From NCBI GenBank assembly GCA_011109175.1, contig RDEW01000013.1:597221-661220 (forward strand): a DNA stretch of 64,000 nt, read 5' to 3'. The position numbers and the translations under genes are program-made. Shown in pieces: positions 11,187 through 22,239 of the stretch. The notes below the pieces were generated by a model. The model was not told the DNA's origin. It worked only from the letters and a program-made list of their open reading frames with translations, and did no database searches. Numbering within the stretch: the first letter of the stretch is position 1; each line of letters starts with the position of its first letter. Source of the stretch: Dicyema japonicum (lineage: Eukaryota; Dicyemida; Rhombozoa; Dicyemidae).

Positions 11187-12190
11187 TTGTCCATAAGAAA
11201 CAAAGCTGAAAGACTGAAAGAGTTTCCAAGTTTGGCTAAGTTTTATTCTTCTATTAATTACCTCAAGATGACGCGCTCTCGCAAAAAGAAACTGAAAGTC
11301 AAGGCGTTCCCATTTTGTCAATACAACTCATGTACCTCATCACAAAAGGACCTGATGGTCTTAGTATCTTCCACCTGAAGAATGAATCCAAGTGTGCTTC
11401 CACTTATGCGATTTACGATTCAGACATCTTCCAAGTGGGGTTCTGTTTTCTCCCCAAGCTTTTTCAACCTTCATCGATTATTTCAAATTGAGCCCAATGT
11501 TCTGGGAGAGCCATTGTGTCATTCTAGGCTTGTCTTCCGCAGCCCGCCAAGTAGTCCGATTAGCCTGATCAATTCAGACGTGCTCAGGTCATTAACGCCA
11601 GACGTCTCAACGGAGACTTCTGGAAAACGAACTGGTAACCAATGCCGGCGTACTTCCTTCTCTTCAAGTCTTCATATAATAAAATGTCCTTAATTTATTT
11701 ATACTGTGTTGATTGAAAAAAGCTGATTCTCTGATGTGATTGTAACACAAAATATTCTTATTGGCTGGTATCCCAACCAACTGAAACCCTGTGGTCGATA
11801 TGTCCCTCTGTGGTCGATTATCTTACATGTAATGTCCGACATTGTTTCTCATGCGATTACACCCAATTTTGGTGGTACTCAAAAGACTTGATGCCTCCGT
11901 TTTTTAATTTTCAAAAAGTTATCGAGTATAGATATTTTGTTCTCTGATTTCGCGGTTGAATGTTTTACCACCGAAAAACAATCGATTCTTCTATCCCTAG
12001 TTAGTACCCTCGGACGTCTAAACTCTCATTATAAAAATAAATTCCTTATAAAAACCGAAATCGTCTACGATCAGTCTAAAAAAATAAATAAAATAAAATA
12101 AATAAATTAAGCGGATTTTAATCCAGATTGCTGGTAATCCCTATTCTTCTTTTCTTAGAAAAAAGTGTGCCATAAACTCCCTGTTATTCC
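11187..12190. other. Unassigned sequence with one open frame
   Basis: A plus-strand frame of 103 codons (11,382–11,693) is Ser/Pro-rich with no recognisable domain, and I doubt it is a gene. From 11,700 to 12,190 the sequence is AT-rich with simple A/T repeats near 12,080–12,110. Confidence 0.3.
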
Positions 12191-12409
12191 CTATCTCCAC
12201 ATCAGATTCAATTGAAATATCTCTTTTAAAGTCCAGTGGGCTATCTCACGGCATGCCAGTTCTACAAGTTGGGAGGCAGCTGAGGCGTACTCTTCATCGT
12301 ATACCTTCATCCCATGCTTATGTTCAGTGAGCATACTTTCAAGCGGTCTTTTCAGCACAACCGATTGGATGTAAGTCCTCGGTGATTCTTGAATAAATAA
12401 TTTATCCAT
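12191..12409 (-). mobile_element. R2/R4-type LINE C-terminal fragment
   Basis: The minus-strand frame contains QSVVLKRPLESMLTEHKHGM followed by a 35-residue tail. The same phrase, in the diverged form ESMLIEHKHGM, occurs at 62,360–62,500 downstream of a recognisable LINE. This is therefore a solitary C-terminal piece of the same family, inserted just upstream of the formin gene on the opposite strand. Confidence 0.55.
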
Positions 12410-12547
12410 ATGATTCTTGTATATTCAAAAATGGAAATTATATAATTTCTAAAAAAAGTCAGAATATCCCTCATTTTTAATCGTAAAATATTTCCTTTTA
12501 TAGTGTACAATCAAAGATAAATAAAATATTCGTAAATATATCCATAA

Positions 12548-15500
12548 ATGTCTTCAGCCAACAATAGAATTTCTTGTGCTCTCACAAAATTGAAAATTCA
12601 CGAATTGGTATTTTCTCATTTACCATTTGAGAATGAACCTCAAGACAAAGTGAACATCTTGAGTAACCAACGAAAGTGCCAGGTTTGTTTTGATAGCTTA
12701 GTACAAAACAGCCAACATTCAGAGTACCAATCGATATTCTAATCGACGAAATATCTGTCATTTTGCACAACAAAGTATAAACCGTTACAACTTTAGAATT
12801 GCAAGTTCCACGCTTTGTTGGACAAATTAAAGGCGATGGACCTTCTCGTGAGAAACGACACAAATTTGTAATTTTTGGTTGTAACTCAGATTTATTTATG
12901 ACTTTATTTCTGCCAAGGTGAACGGGATTTACTTTCTCTCGAAGATTGTCGGATTTTTACTCATCGAATTGTATTTCGATATTTTACGTAAAGTGGCAAA
13001 TTCAAGGATAGCAGGCAAAACTCAAAATCTCTTAAAAAGGGAGAAAGTATCGTCGACTGCACGTGTCTTCTTGTCGACATATTTAGTGAGATGGTCGATA
13101 ATTCCGTAATTTGTTGGTTTCACTTCAGGTTGGGCTTTCTCAAATCAGAAAAATTGAGAATCTCCTACAAATTTTTCTGATGCTTTTATTCGCCGGAAAT
13201 ACCAGGTTTGCCAAAAAATGAAAATTTAGAATAACAACTTCTGTTTTGAGATTTCTGACAAGACTCTGCCTCCAGAATGAAGTGAACCTAGTAACCTGTG
13301 GAATCATTAACTTATATGAGGTCCCAAATATTTTATTCCAGGAAAACTGTGAGAAGTATAACTTCACAAAAATTTACGAAACAGCGGATAAGCAGAATGT
13401 GAGTTTATCAGTAATTTTCACTTTAATTTGAGATTTCGTTAGTAAAATTCGTCGAAATACTGGTGGACCGACAGGAGGTTCACTCCACTCGAGTGAAGCT
13501 GAAGCATCACTTAAACTACAGTCGTTATAAGCATACCTTGAATGTGAGTCTGAACCGTAATTTTAGAAACTGAAAAAGACTTTGAACAAAAATTTAAAAA
13601 TGAAAATATCAGAAATCATCAATAAGAGTGAAAAATTCAAAATCAAAAATATCCCAATCGACCATCTACAGAATGAACTCCTAAGCCTTGAGAGGGAGTA
13701 CTCTAATGTTTGATTACTTCTAATTTAAGTCTTTGTGTATTATTGATGAGATTAAAGGCTCCACGAAACTTTGCAATTCTGCGAAGGACCATATTTTTCT
13801 TAACTTTGTAGTTTTTGTAAATTACATAGGCGAAATCGAAACCCAAAAAAATGAGTGAATTGAGTATCTCAGAGTGCCAATCTAAAGAATCTCATGAAGA
13901 CGAGTCACAGAGCGAAGAGGATAACTGTCTGAACATAAATCCAGACATTTTTACCACAGATGACGAAATTTCAAACTTTATAAGAGTTCCATTAAAAAAG
14001 GAACCTTCTAATGCCGTTGTTGAAGGTTCCCAATATTGCAAAATCTGAAACTATCAAAGAAATCATTACAACCTCAAGAAATCAGTACTTCTGAAGATAT
14101 CGACACCACCTTCATAAAATCCAATGCCTCCAAAGAGATCACTTCCAATGGATTGAATCAAACAACAATACGATTGAAGACATAGGCGACAAGATACAAG
14201 AGAATATCAGCGATGTCTCAGTCAAGAATGATAAAACATCCCCACAAGAAAAAAATATGAATGTTAAAGAATGTCTGATTCTGCCAACTCTTAAAATTTT
14301 CCTTCCCCCACCGCCTTTGCTAGGGAAAAGCATCAAAAAGGTGGAAAGCAAGAACAAAATCCTGACCCCTTCCACGGCAATGAAAATAGATTCAGACGTC
14401 TTAACCTCAGATGACGAAATTTCAAACTTTATAACATCCCCGTTAACAAAGGAACCTTCAAATGCAGTTGTTGAAGGTTCCCCCAATATTTCAAAATCTG
14501 AAACTATCAAAAAAATCAATACAACCCCAGGAAATTATACGTCTGAAGATATCGAGACCACCCTCATAAATTCCAATTCCTCCAAAGAGATCACTTCCAA
14601 TGGATTGAATCAAACAAACAATACGATTGAAGAGATAGGCAACGAGATACAAGAGAATATCTGTGATGTCTCAGTCAAGAATGATAAAACATCCCCACAA
14701 GAAAAAAATATGAAAGTTAAAGAATGTCTAATTCTGCCAACTCTTAAAATTTTCCTTCGCCCACCGCCTTTGCTAGGAGAAAGCATCAAAAAGGTGGAAA
14801 GCAATAACAAAATTCCGACCCCGTCCAAGTCAATGAGATTATTCCACTGGACTTCAATTATTTCCGACGAAATCAAAGACACCATCTTCTACAACAACAA
14901 CGAGGATATGCTCTATAAAGTTTAAATTCGATTTTACCTAGAAAATTGATCTAAAGTCGTTCACGGACAGTTTTTACTCCCAAGTCAACAGCATTGAAAA
15001 AGAATCAAAGAGAGATTTCAGCTCAAAGAAAATGTCTCTTCTTTCTGCAGACAGACTTCGTAGCATCGGTTTTGTCTTAAGTAATTTAAAGCGATCGCCA
15101 AACGAACTGTAGGCAACCACCTATTCGGAGACCTTGAAGCAATCAACAAATGTGATTGGAACTACTGCCGAATTGGTGATCTCGAAGTTCTCAGACAAAT
15201 CATTCCGACAGAAGATGAGGTCATATTATAACCTGATCCCTAGAAAGCTCTCTACAAGGACTATATAGGAAAACCAGCGCTCATAGAGACACTTTCTGAT
15301 AAAGACAAATTTTTCATTCGAGTAATTTTCCATTGGTTTACTTAGCTTGTCGAAATTGATGACTTTGAAGCTAAACTGAAGTGTTTGTTCTTTATGGCGT
15401 ACTTTGATGATTCCTACGGGTCTCTACTAAAGGTACCATAGTAAAATCATCTCAAGGAAACTGAAATGATGAAAAACGTTCTAAATAGTATAATCAGGTC

Positions 15501-16143
15501 CGAGAAACTCCCGGAAGTTATGAAAGTAGTCTTATCGTTAAATTAGATAATCCTGGCTTTGGGGAATTTCATGAACTACGGAAAGAAGGAAACGATATCA
15601 GGATTCCGCATTAAATGCTTAGAAAAGGTGACCCTCCTCTTTAAATCTCTAGATGGTCACGATCAAGTCCCCAAATCAAGAAACAACTTTTTTGGATTAT
15701 CTAGTGAGGCTCATCAAAAGATCATTCAACCACCTATACGAGTTTTGTGATGAATTTTCTGAGTTATCGAAAATGCTGGCTTCTGGCTGTATGCATTTGT
15801 CCTTATTGCAGTGACGGTCGAAAATATTGCCGCTAATTTTCAGGAAATGAAAAGTTTTTATGAAGTTATAAAAAATAAACACAAGGGAGACCAAAACTCA
15901 GCGAATTTACATACCTTCGTAGCAGCCAACCAAGACTTGATGTCTTCCTTAGCCCTAAAAGTGATGGAAGTGAAGGTAGATTGGCCATAATTTTGTAGAA
16001 TTTATCGAATCAAGTAATTTTTTATTTTGGGGAATCTCCCGAGAAAACAAAACTGGCGGAGATTTTAAAGAGTCTCGAATTTTTTATTGAGCAATTTAAA
16101 GTTTTAATAGTAATTATTGTAGCAATCTCAAATCAGATATAGA
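12548..16143 (+). CDS. Formin (FH1–FH2 protein)
   Basis: Formins nucleate and elongate unbranched actin filaments through the FH2 domain, fed by profilin-actin on proline-rich FH1. Exons joined by 21–25 nt GT–AG introns give an N-terminal regulatory region (FMRFLTRLCLQNEVNLV around 13,240), a charged linker, an FH1-like region with two LPPPPLLG/RPPPLLG stretches, and an FH2 domain from about 14,830. FH2 landmarks are MRLFHWTSI, LSADRLRSIGFVLSNLKRSP, LRQIIPTEDE, LKCLFFMAYF, IILALGNFMNYG, GFRIKCLEKVTLLF, TTFLDYLVRLIKRSF, ELSKMLASG, NQDLMSSLALKV and FYFGESPEKTKLAEI. Example introns: 14,920–14,941 (22 nt) and one of 21 nt before IILALGN. Two breaks remain: near 15,106, where NEL meets TAG and no canonical intron restores frame, and in the first copy of the FH1 duplication. 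FH1 is short. Exons before about 13,200 are uncertain. The FH2 call is firm. Confidence 0.8.
13940..14860 (+). repeat. Tandem duplication (~452 bp) in the formin FH1 region
   Basis: Two consecutive copies share the order TTDDEISNF, KEPSNAVVEGS, SKEITSNGLN, SVKNDKTSPQEKNM, KECLILPTLKIFL, PPPLLG and SIKKVES. Matching landmarks are offset by 451–453 bp (AGATGACG at 13,958 and 14,409; GTTAAAGA at 14,263 and 14,716). The second copy is open throughout. The first has small indels relative to it and stops at 14,048. Confidence 0.85.
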
Positions 16144-16594
16144 AAAGACTACCTCAAAAAATAAAGTATTTTCTAAGTAGATTAATTAATTATAAATAAT
16201 TCTGTTATTTTTCGATTTATTTTGTGTCACAGTTCTATAAATCGCTAAAAAATTTATTTAAATATAGGTTTGCCATTAAAAAATTGCTTTTGTTTTGTAC
16301 CGGTGGCAATCGAAACGTCTGGTGCTGCGGGGAGTATCACAGCCTCTTTTCTGAAGGAAATCGGGGGGAAATTGGCCCATCGTAAAAAAACGTCCTGGAA
16401 GCGGTCTGGCTAAAGCAGCGAATTGGGATTGCAATACTTTGCTTCCATACTCCTCGTATACCTAATATGAAATTTTTAACTCTATAAAAATTATTCTTCT
16501 ATATTTTCGCCGCCATTTTCAGGTTCTATGCAATAAATCGGATAATTTTTCTCCACTACACAGTATTTCGCAGCATCCAAACCATCATGCAGTG
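16144..16594. other. Formin downstream region
   Basis: AT-rich sequence with AATAAA-like motifs near 16,160 that could serve formin polyadenylation. I see no gene. Confidence 0.35.
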
Positions 16595-17112
16595 CAGTGG
16601 TTCTCTACCTTTTTTAATCGACTTTTATCTTCATTAATTTGATCCCCAGAACTGTGAAAGGTTTTCACTCTTGAATTTGATTTTGACTTCATTTTTTAAT
16701 TCAATTAATTCTTGAAATTATTCGTCGCAATTATACGAATCTGGTACAAAAAGATTAATCATCTAATCTGAACATTTTAAATTTATCAAGTCGGAAAATC
16801 TTTTTTTCAAATTACGGGCCAAAGATTGTTCAATGTCATACATTTCATCAATTCTTCCTATTGTGTCATTGCTTAATGGGATGGTCTTCAGTATGTTTGA
16901 AGAATCTTTTTGTAAATTTCGAAAATAAATGAATCTAAACAAAGGAGAATAACACTCTCTGCTATCGAATGAGGATTACCTACAAATTAAAATAAGTTAA
17001 ATTACCATTTTTTGCAATTATCTCTGCAACTTTGCATGAATAAAATAGTCCAGAAACATTTTGAAGTATACTTTTATTATTATTAATAGCATGTCCTAAA
17101 CACTGAACAATC
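16595..17112 (-). mobile_element. hAT element fragment
   Basis: The left boundary reads CAGTGGTTCTCTACC, a hAT terminus. The minus strand encodes, in broken frames, GHAINNNKSILQNVSG, PLSNDTIG, RIDEMYDIEQSLARNLKK and DLINLKCSD. These are central parts of the GTF2IRD2/ZBED5-type hAT transposase (PLSNDTV…RIxxMAxDI). No catalytic domain survives. Confidence 0.65.
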
Positions 17113-17380
17113 TTTGAGTCGGGTGGCATAGTGGTTAGGTGTCGGGCTAAAGTGGCTTAGTCACGAGTTAGATTCTCACTGCTGTGCACCTGGTGGAAGG
17201 TTCCACGCATCTACGATGCGAAAAGGGCTTGAAGAGTGACGCCGTCATCAGTGGAGATTCACTGCGGAACTGGATAGTCAAAAGGACATACACACAAGAA
17301 AAAGAAAAAAACAAAGAAGAGAAGATCATTCCTTGGTTCTCCCTCTACGATTAGTTATAATAACTTTCTTTACTTATTAT
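17113..17380 (+). mobile_element. tRNA-derived SINE
   Basis: A Pol III-like A box (GTGGCATAGTGGTTAGG, 17,123–17,139) is followed about 40 bp later by a B-box-like GAGTTAGATTCTC (17,165–17,177). A body follows containing GACGCCGTCATCAGTGGA, GCGGAACTGGATAGTC and ACACACAAGAAAAAG. It ends in ACGATTAGTTATAATAACTTT and an A/T tail. The body and tail recur at 50,570–50,700 without the tRNA head. The neighbouring LINE (17,465) may share the tail module. Confidence 0.65.
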
Positions 17381-17464
17381 TTAATGTCCGCGAAACCAGA
17401 ATAGTGAACTAATTCGAGATTCCAATTTTGCCATGCATCTATGGATACGCGCTGTAAGTCGTTT

Positions 17465-17791
17465 TCATCCTCCTCTGTTTCTCGCAACCGCCCTCAGGTC
17501 ATCCAGATCCTCTCCTGTTTTCAGCTTTCTTCTTATCAAAGTGAGTCTTTGTAGAGCGTCGACGGCAACTGTCCTTTGTCGACCTCGATAAGTTGTTTTG
17601 TTTAATATAGAGAAGTATGATTCCATGGCCTGATTGGCCGCTGCCAATTCCGAAGGTCTTAGGATATGTCCAAAGAGCTGCCATTTCGCCCAAGTCACTT
17701 TATTCCCAATCTGTGTTGTTTGAGTGAGTCTGTAAAGCTCGTCGTTGGTCAGGTGGTGACGTGCCTTTTTTCCACAAGATGTCTTTTTCAT
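17465..17791 (-). mobile_element. RTE-like LINE C-terminus
   Basis: A 108-codon minus-strand frame contains HHLTNDELYRLTQTTQIG, KWQLFGHILRPSE, AANQAMESYF, YRGRQRTV and KTGEDLDDLRAVARNRGG. This is the conserved tail of RTE/BovB-like non-LTR retrotransposon polyproteins. It matches the plus-strand copy at 9,370–9,720. Confidence 0.8.
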
Positions 17792-18365
17792 GAATTCAAT
17801 CTTCCATGTTCTCTATTGGATCATTCAATGTGAGAGGACTAACATCATACGAAAAAAGACTTTACTAAAAAAAGTTAAAATGTTTTTATTTTCATGATTT
17901 TTTTAATTTAACAAAAATTCTGTTTTTTTTACAATTGAATTGGGATGTTTTAGCTGTTCGATTAAGCGATGTCTTTGTTGCCTCATTAGAAAAGACTGTA
18001 CCACATTGCAAAAAATAGGTTTATGAGGATCCTGAGGATTTTTAATAAATCCAAAGAAATAGCAAGTATTAAATTCTCATTTAATAATTTGTCGTCTTCA
18101 CACAACTTAACTTGTGCTCAGTCTAAAATTAATCTAAACGATTTAATTACTCCAATGGATTTGAGTTTCAACTCAATATTTTCAACACAAAAGAATCGTA
18201 ACTGCCCCTATAATGAGTTCCTTCTTCAAAAATAAAATTTCCAGCTATTTTCGTTAAACGATCCCTTTCTCGTCTTGAGATGTTTAATTCCTCCTTCATT
18301 TCCTTTATTTTTTCCTTGGTTTCTCTTAAAATTTGCACCAGACGCATTTCAGCACGCTTAAATTA
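17792..18365. other. Intergenic, no convincing gene
   Basis: Contains a 70-codon plus-strand frame (18,023–18,235) without recognisable features, and long T runs. Confidence 0.3.
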
Positions 18366-18610
18366 AATTATTCCAAAAACCAAGGGTAACCAAACTAAAT
18401 AACTCCTCGATCCTGACTAGTTCTAGCGTTCCAGAACTTGTCTCCAGGTAACGGATAGTGGATCCTCTTGATGCCGACCAGGCACTGGGAGTCTCCTCAG
18501 TAAAGTGGATCCAATGACGCAATCAAAGGGATGGAAAATAATTTTTGACATACTAGCCACATGGCACCACATAGAGCCACACAGCCAAACGCTAATTTAA
18601 TTAATTAATT
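18366..18610 (-). repeat. Dispersed LINE-tail-like repeat
   Basis: Begins CCAAGGGTAACCAAACTAAA, then CGATCCTGACTAGTTC, GCGTTCCAGAACTTGTCTCC, GTGGATCCTCTTGATGCCG, GGGAGTCTCCTCAGTAAAG and CATGGCACCACATAGAGCC. Close relatives are at 20,985–21,275, 31,310–31,500 and 49,150–49,400. On the minus strand the unit ends in a GGATC…TTAGTT…ACCCTTGG module like other LINE tails here. Confidence 0.7.
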
Positions 18611-18639
18611 TTATATACATTTATTTATCAATTAATACT

Positions 18640-19960
18640 ATTTGTAAATTCCAATGGTTTTTAAATATTCTTAATATTTTTTAATTCATTCTGTGGACAG
18701 TGACGATTTATCAGACTGTGACATTTTTTACTAAACTTGATTAATTGATTGTGACCGGTTGAGAATGTGCCGAGGTTATTAAGTCGATATTTAGTAATAG
18801 TTGCATTATCTACTTGGCAGGTGCTAGTTTGAATCTCGCTGTACATTCTCTCATTGATCTACTCAAAATAAGTTGTGTCCTGTCTGGGAGGACCTATAGC
18901 TAACATGGCTCTCCGTAAAGTGCAGTAACTACTTCTCAACATAAAGTCAAACGTAGCGATGGTTAATTTTATTACCAAAGGAAAGTAAGAATGTATTTTG
19001 GTTTCTTGTAACACAAGTCCTCCCATAGCTTGGAGTCTCTTCTGCGACCTCATATCCCTCTTATGCTGCGATATATGAATCAATGATCGCATTTCTTTTC
19101 AGAAACTTTGCCATCCTTTTCTCTGATCGACACTAATATCCGATCTTCATCTTCATCCAAAGTCTCGACGAGCCTTTTGTGTAGGGAAATCTTGATCCCT
19201 GCTCTCCTCGATTTTTCAAGAACTGAGATAACATGCTCCTTGTATTCAGTGTAATTCCATCCTTAAAGTCCACAAAAAGCGTTGGAATGATGTGGAAAAG
19301 ATCACATGGTGTACTTTCTCCTTCGGAGGTTAAGTCGTATAACGTACCCCCAGTTTTCTCAAAAGCTGTTAAAGATACTTCGGGGATTTCACAGTATTGA
19401 TTCCACATAGAGAACTTTGCTAACGATTTTTTTCATTTCGATCGAAAAACTGTTTTTCATTAGATTTTTCTGACAACTTCAATCCTTAGAGACCGCATCA
19501 GTCTCCTACCTCTTCCATATATACATTTAGTCTCCTGTCCAAGGTCACACTCGATCTCGACTAGTCAGACAGTAGTACATCGTCTGCGTTTATCAGCGAT
19601 CTATTACATGGTGATTCGAAAATGGGGGACCTGCCATCAGAAAGTTAAAAGGATCAAATGGATCCTACTGACTCCTTCGGCCTTCATGTCAGAGACAACT
19701 GATCGATTATGGCTCAGTGGCGATTATGGCTCATTGTCAAACGCTTTTGACATATTCAAGAATTATTTGTAGTCTCTGGCTTTGCACAACTTGGAGTCCA
19801 TACAATCGTTTTCTTCCACTTGTGTGGAATATGACCAATCTTCATGATTGCTTTGAACATGTTTGTGAGAAATTTGAATAGATTTGAGGTTCGACAGATT
19901 CGCCGTGGGCTCCGACGTCTTCATTACTCTTGGTCACATAACGTTGACACTAACTAATTA
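18640..19960 (-). mobile_element. Probable LINE remnant
   Basis: Minus-strand frames at 18,859–19,092 and 19,133–19,408 look codon-like (TLYDLTSEGESTPCDLFH, MGGLVLQETKIH). Upstream, near 19,575–19,595, the minus strand reads INADDVLL, a degraded YADD reverse-transcriptase box. I therefore read the region as an antisense LINE in decay. An unrelated small gene at 18,859–19,408 is not excluded. Confidence 0.4.
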
Positions 19961-20984
19961 CGTACAATGCTGTGAAAATAGTCCCCTCGATGATAAAGTT
20001 ATAACTTATGGCGTCCAATAACTAGTCTTTGACCTGTGCAACAGAAAGCTTTTTGTAGAATCAATGACAATTGGTCCGGTGGAGCCCATATTCACTTAAA
20101 CCTTGTATAGGTCTCTGACATTTACATTCACTACATAACTGAAATTAAGTATCCATTGATTCCATTGACATCTATCCTCCTCTGTCTTATTTTTTAAAAG
20201 CAAGAGTTTTTTAAACTTTTGTAGTCGGGATTATATGCCGATATCAATATATGCATTTATCGAATGGTTTTAACGTGTCATTCAATATTAACATGTTAAT
20301 GTGTAAATTATTTAATTTCTGAGTTTTTAGTCAATTTCTCTCGCTAGAACTAGTCAGTTTTTGATTCAATTTTTAAATTTTGTTATCTCAGTTTGTTTAA
20401 CCAAGACAGTTTTCATGTGGCCTAAGAGTATTTCGGCAGTCAGAAATGAATTGGACTACTTTGACTAGTGAGTTATGGTTAAGTGTAGAAATCATGTTGA
20501 AAGGGGTAAGTGCGATGTATTTGAATATCTTTTGAAGGAGCTGTTTTTCCAAAACACCAGAAAGTACAGGGATAGTGAAGACCGGTAGATAAGAGGAGAG
20601 AAGGTCGGAGGTTTGCTTTTGAAAGAAAATGACATATATGGTTTATTTGTAAGCGGTTATTATGTTTGAAGGATTTTCATCTTCTCAAGGTAATGACAAC
20701 ATTACTTGGTGATATGTGGCTACTTCTTATGTTCCTCTTCTTTCCTTTATAATAGAGTGACGTGATAGGATGGCATGTAAAAGACCATTTGTTTTCCTCC
20801 ACTACACTGGAGGGTTTCAAAAATGAAAGTAATGGATGTGTACCTTGTCATTGAAGGACTATTTCTGTGACAGTGGGAACTGATAAACTTAATTAGTTTT
20901 GTTAACTGTTTACTTTTTTTGGTGTATCTGGGGTTAATAATAATCTCCTCAATGTGGATATACCTCTTGTCTCCTTTTAAATAA
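19961..20984 (+). other. Mostly unassigned; LINE tail at the end
   Basis: I see no gene. At 20,915–20,950 TTTGGTGTATCTGGGGTTAA with AATAATAAT matches the 3' tail of plus-strand LINEs (compare 28,985–29,010), so the preceding few hundred bases may be a decayed LINE. Confidence 0.4.
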
Positions 20985-21290
20985 AATTATTTCAAAGACC
21001 AAGGGTAAAACAAACTAACGCGTTCCAGCATAACTTTCACCCAAGAACAGTGATCCAGAGGACGATGGCTAGGAAGCTGAGGTCGACTCCAGAGCTCGTC
21101 GCCAGTGAACAAAATTGTCTCCCGGTGGAATGAATAGTTGGATCTTTTTAAATGACGGCCAGGATCGGGTGTCTCCTATGTAAAGTGGATCCAATAACGC
21201 AATCAGAGGAAAGGAAGAGAAATTTTAAACCAATTACCCACATGGCACCACACGACTTAAAAAACTTAATAAATCTTATAACGGATTCAA
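20985..21290 (-). repeat. Dispersed LINE-tail-like repeat, second copy
   Basis: Starts ACCAAGGGTAAAACAAACTA and continues GTGATCCAGAGGACGATGGC, GTCTCCCGGTGGAATGAATA, GGTGTCTCCTATGTAAAGTG and ACATGGCACCACACGA. It has the same order as the copy at 18,366–18,610. Confidence 0.7.
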
Positions 21291-22239
21291 CCTATGACAC
21301 ATGGCACCAACGTTAGTGTGGTGCAATGTAGCTACTAGAATTGAAGGTTTTTTGTTTGCTTCTTCTGTTACTCCTCTTCCCTTTTGCTCCAGGGAACTCG
21401 AATTGTTATGCGTCATGTGGTTCTTTTCGGTTTTATTATTTTTCATGATTAATTATGACCAGACATCAAATGCCATTGAAACAAATTGGTATTTTGACTA
21501 AATAAAATAGAGTCAGGAAAAATGTTATAAAAATACTAAAAAATTAGATGGAGTTCCACGTACGGACGGTGACACTATATATGGGGGAACTTTAAAGTAC
21601 AGATTTTGAAATGCAAAATGAACTACGTGAAGCACAAAGTAACGGTGGAGTTCTGCGTGAATAGGACCAAGGTCAAATCAAACAGCGTCGTATCCTAACT
21701 TATAGAGAACGTTTATGAAGTTCCAGTAGTGGTCACAGAGAGAAAAACCTACATGGGGTCACATTTCATTCTAACTGTAGTTTTCTCTAGTACATTAAGA
21801 TGTGGGTTTTATAGTGCCAGAAGACGTATTTCCAATTTCATATAGGGCGTCGGATCTAAATGAATTTTTTGAGGGATTCAAGGACTCGAAAGAGGTCTTA
21901 AAAAAATTTTGGAAGATTCAACTCACCGAATCTGAAAAATGAAAGAGGACGATTTCAAAAGTAAGAAAAAATTTCCGACGACTTTTTCCTTACAATGCTT
22001 AATAAATCTTGTTCACGATTGATTTATAGCGCCCAGCTACAATTGTCGGGCACTCCCATAAATCCTTCATAGAGAGGGGGCCTAAACTAACGAAAATCCC
22101 ATTTGAGGCGAGGTTTCTTGAGCAAGTAAAGTGATTATACTTGGAATATTTGGATGTGGGTTCTTTCTTAAGGAGGGTCCGGGGAAGCTGATCTCCAGAG
22201 TCTGTGAACAATATTCATTAAAGATCAAATTTAGTATTA
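21291..22239. other. Short open frames, unassigned
   Basis: A 66-codon plus-strand frame (21,301–21,501) and a 70-codon minus-strand frame (21,999–22,211, TLLKKEPTSKYSKYNHFTC) are present. The second lies directly downstream of the long minus-strand gene and could be a 3' exon or the start of another gene. No family recognised. Confidence 0.3.
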
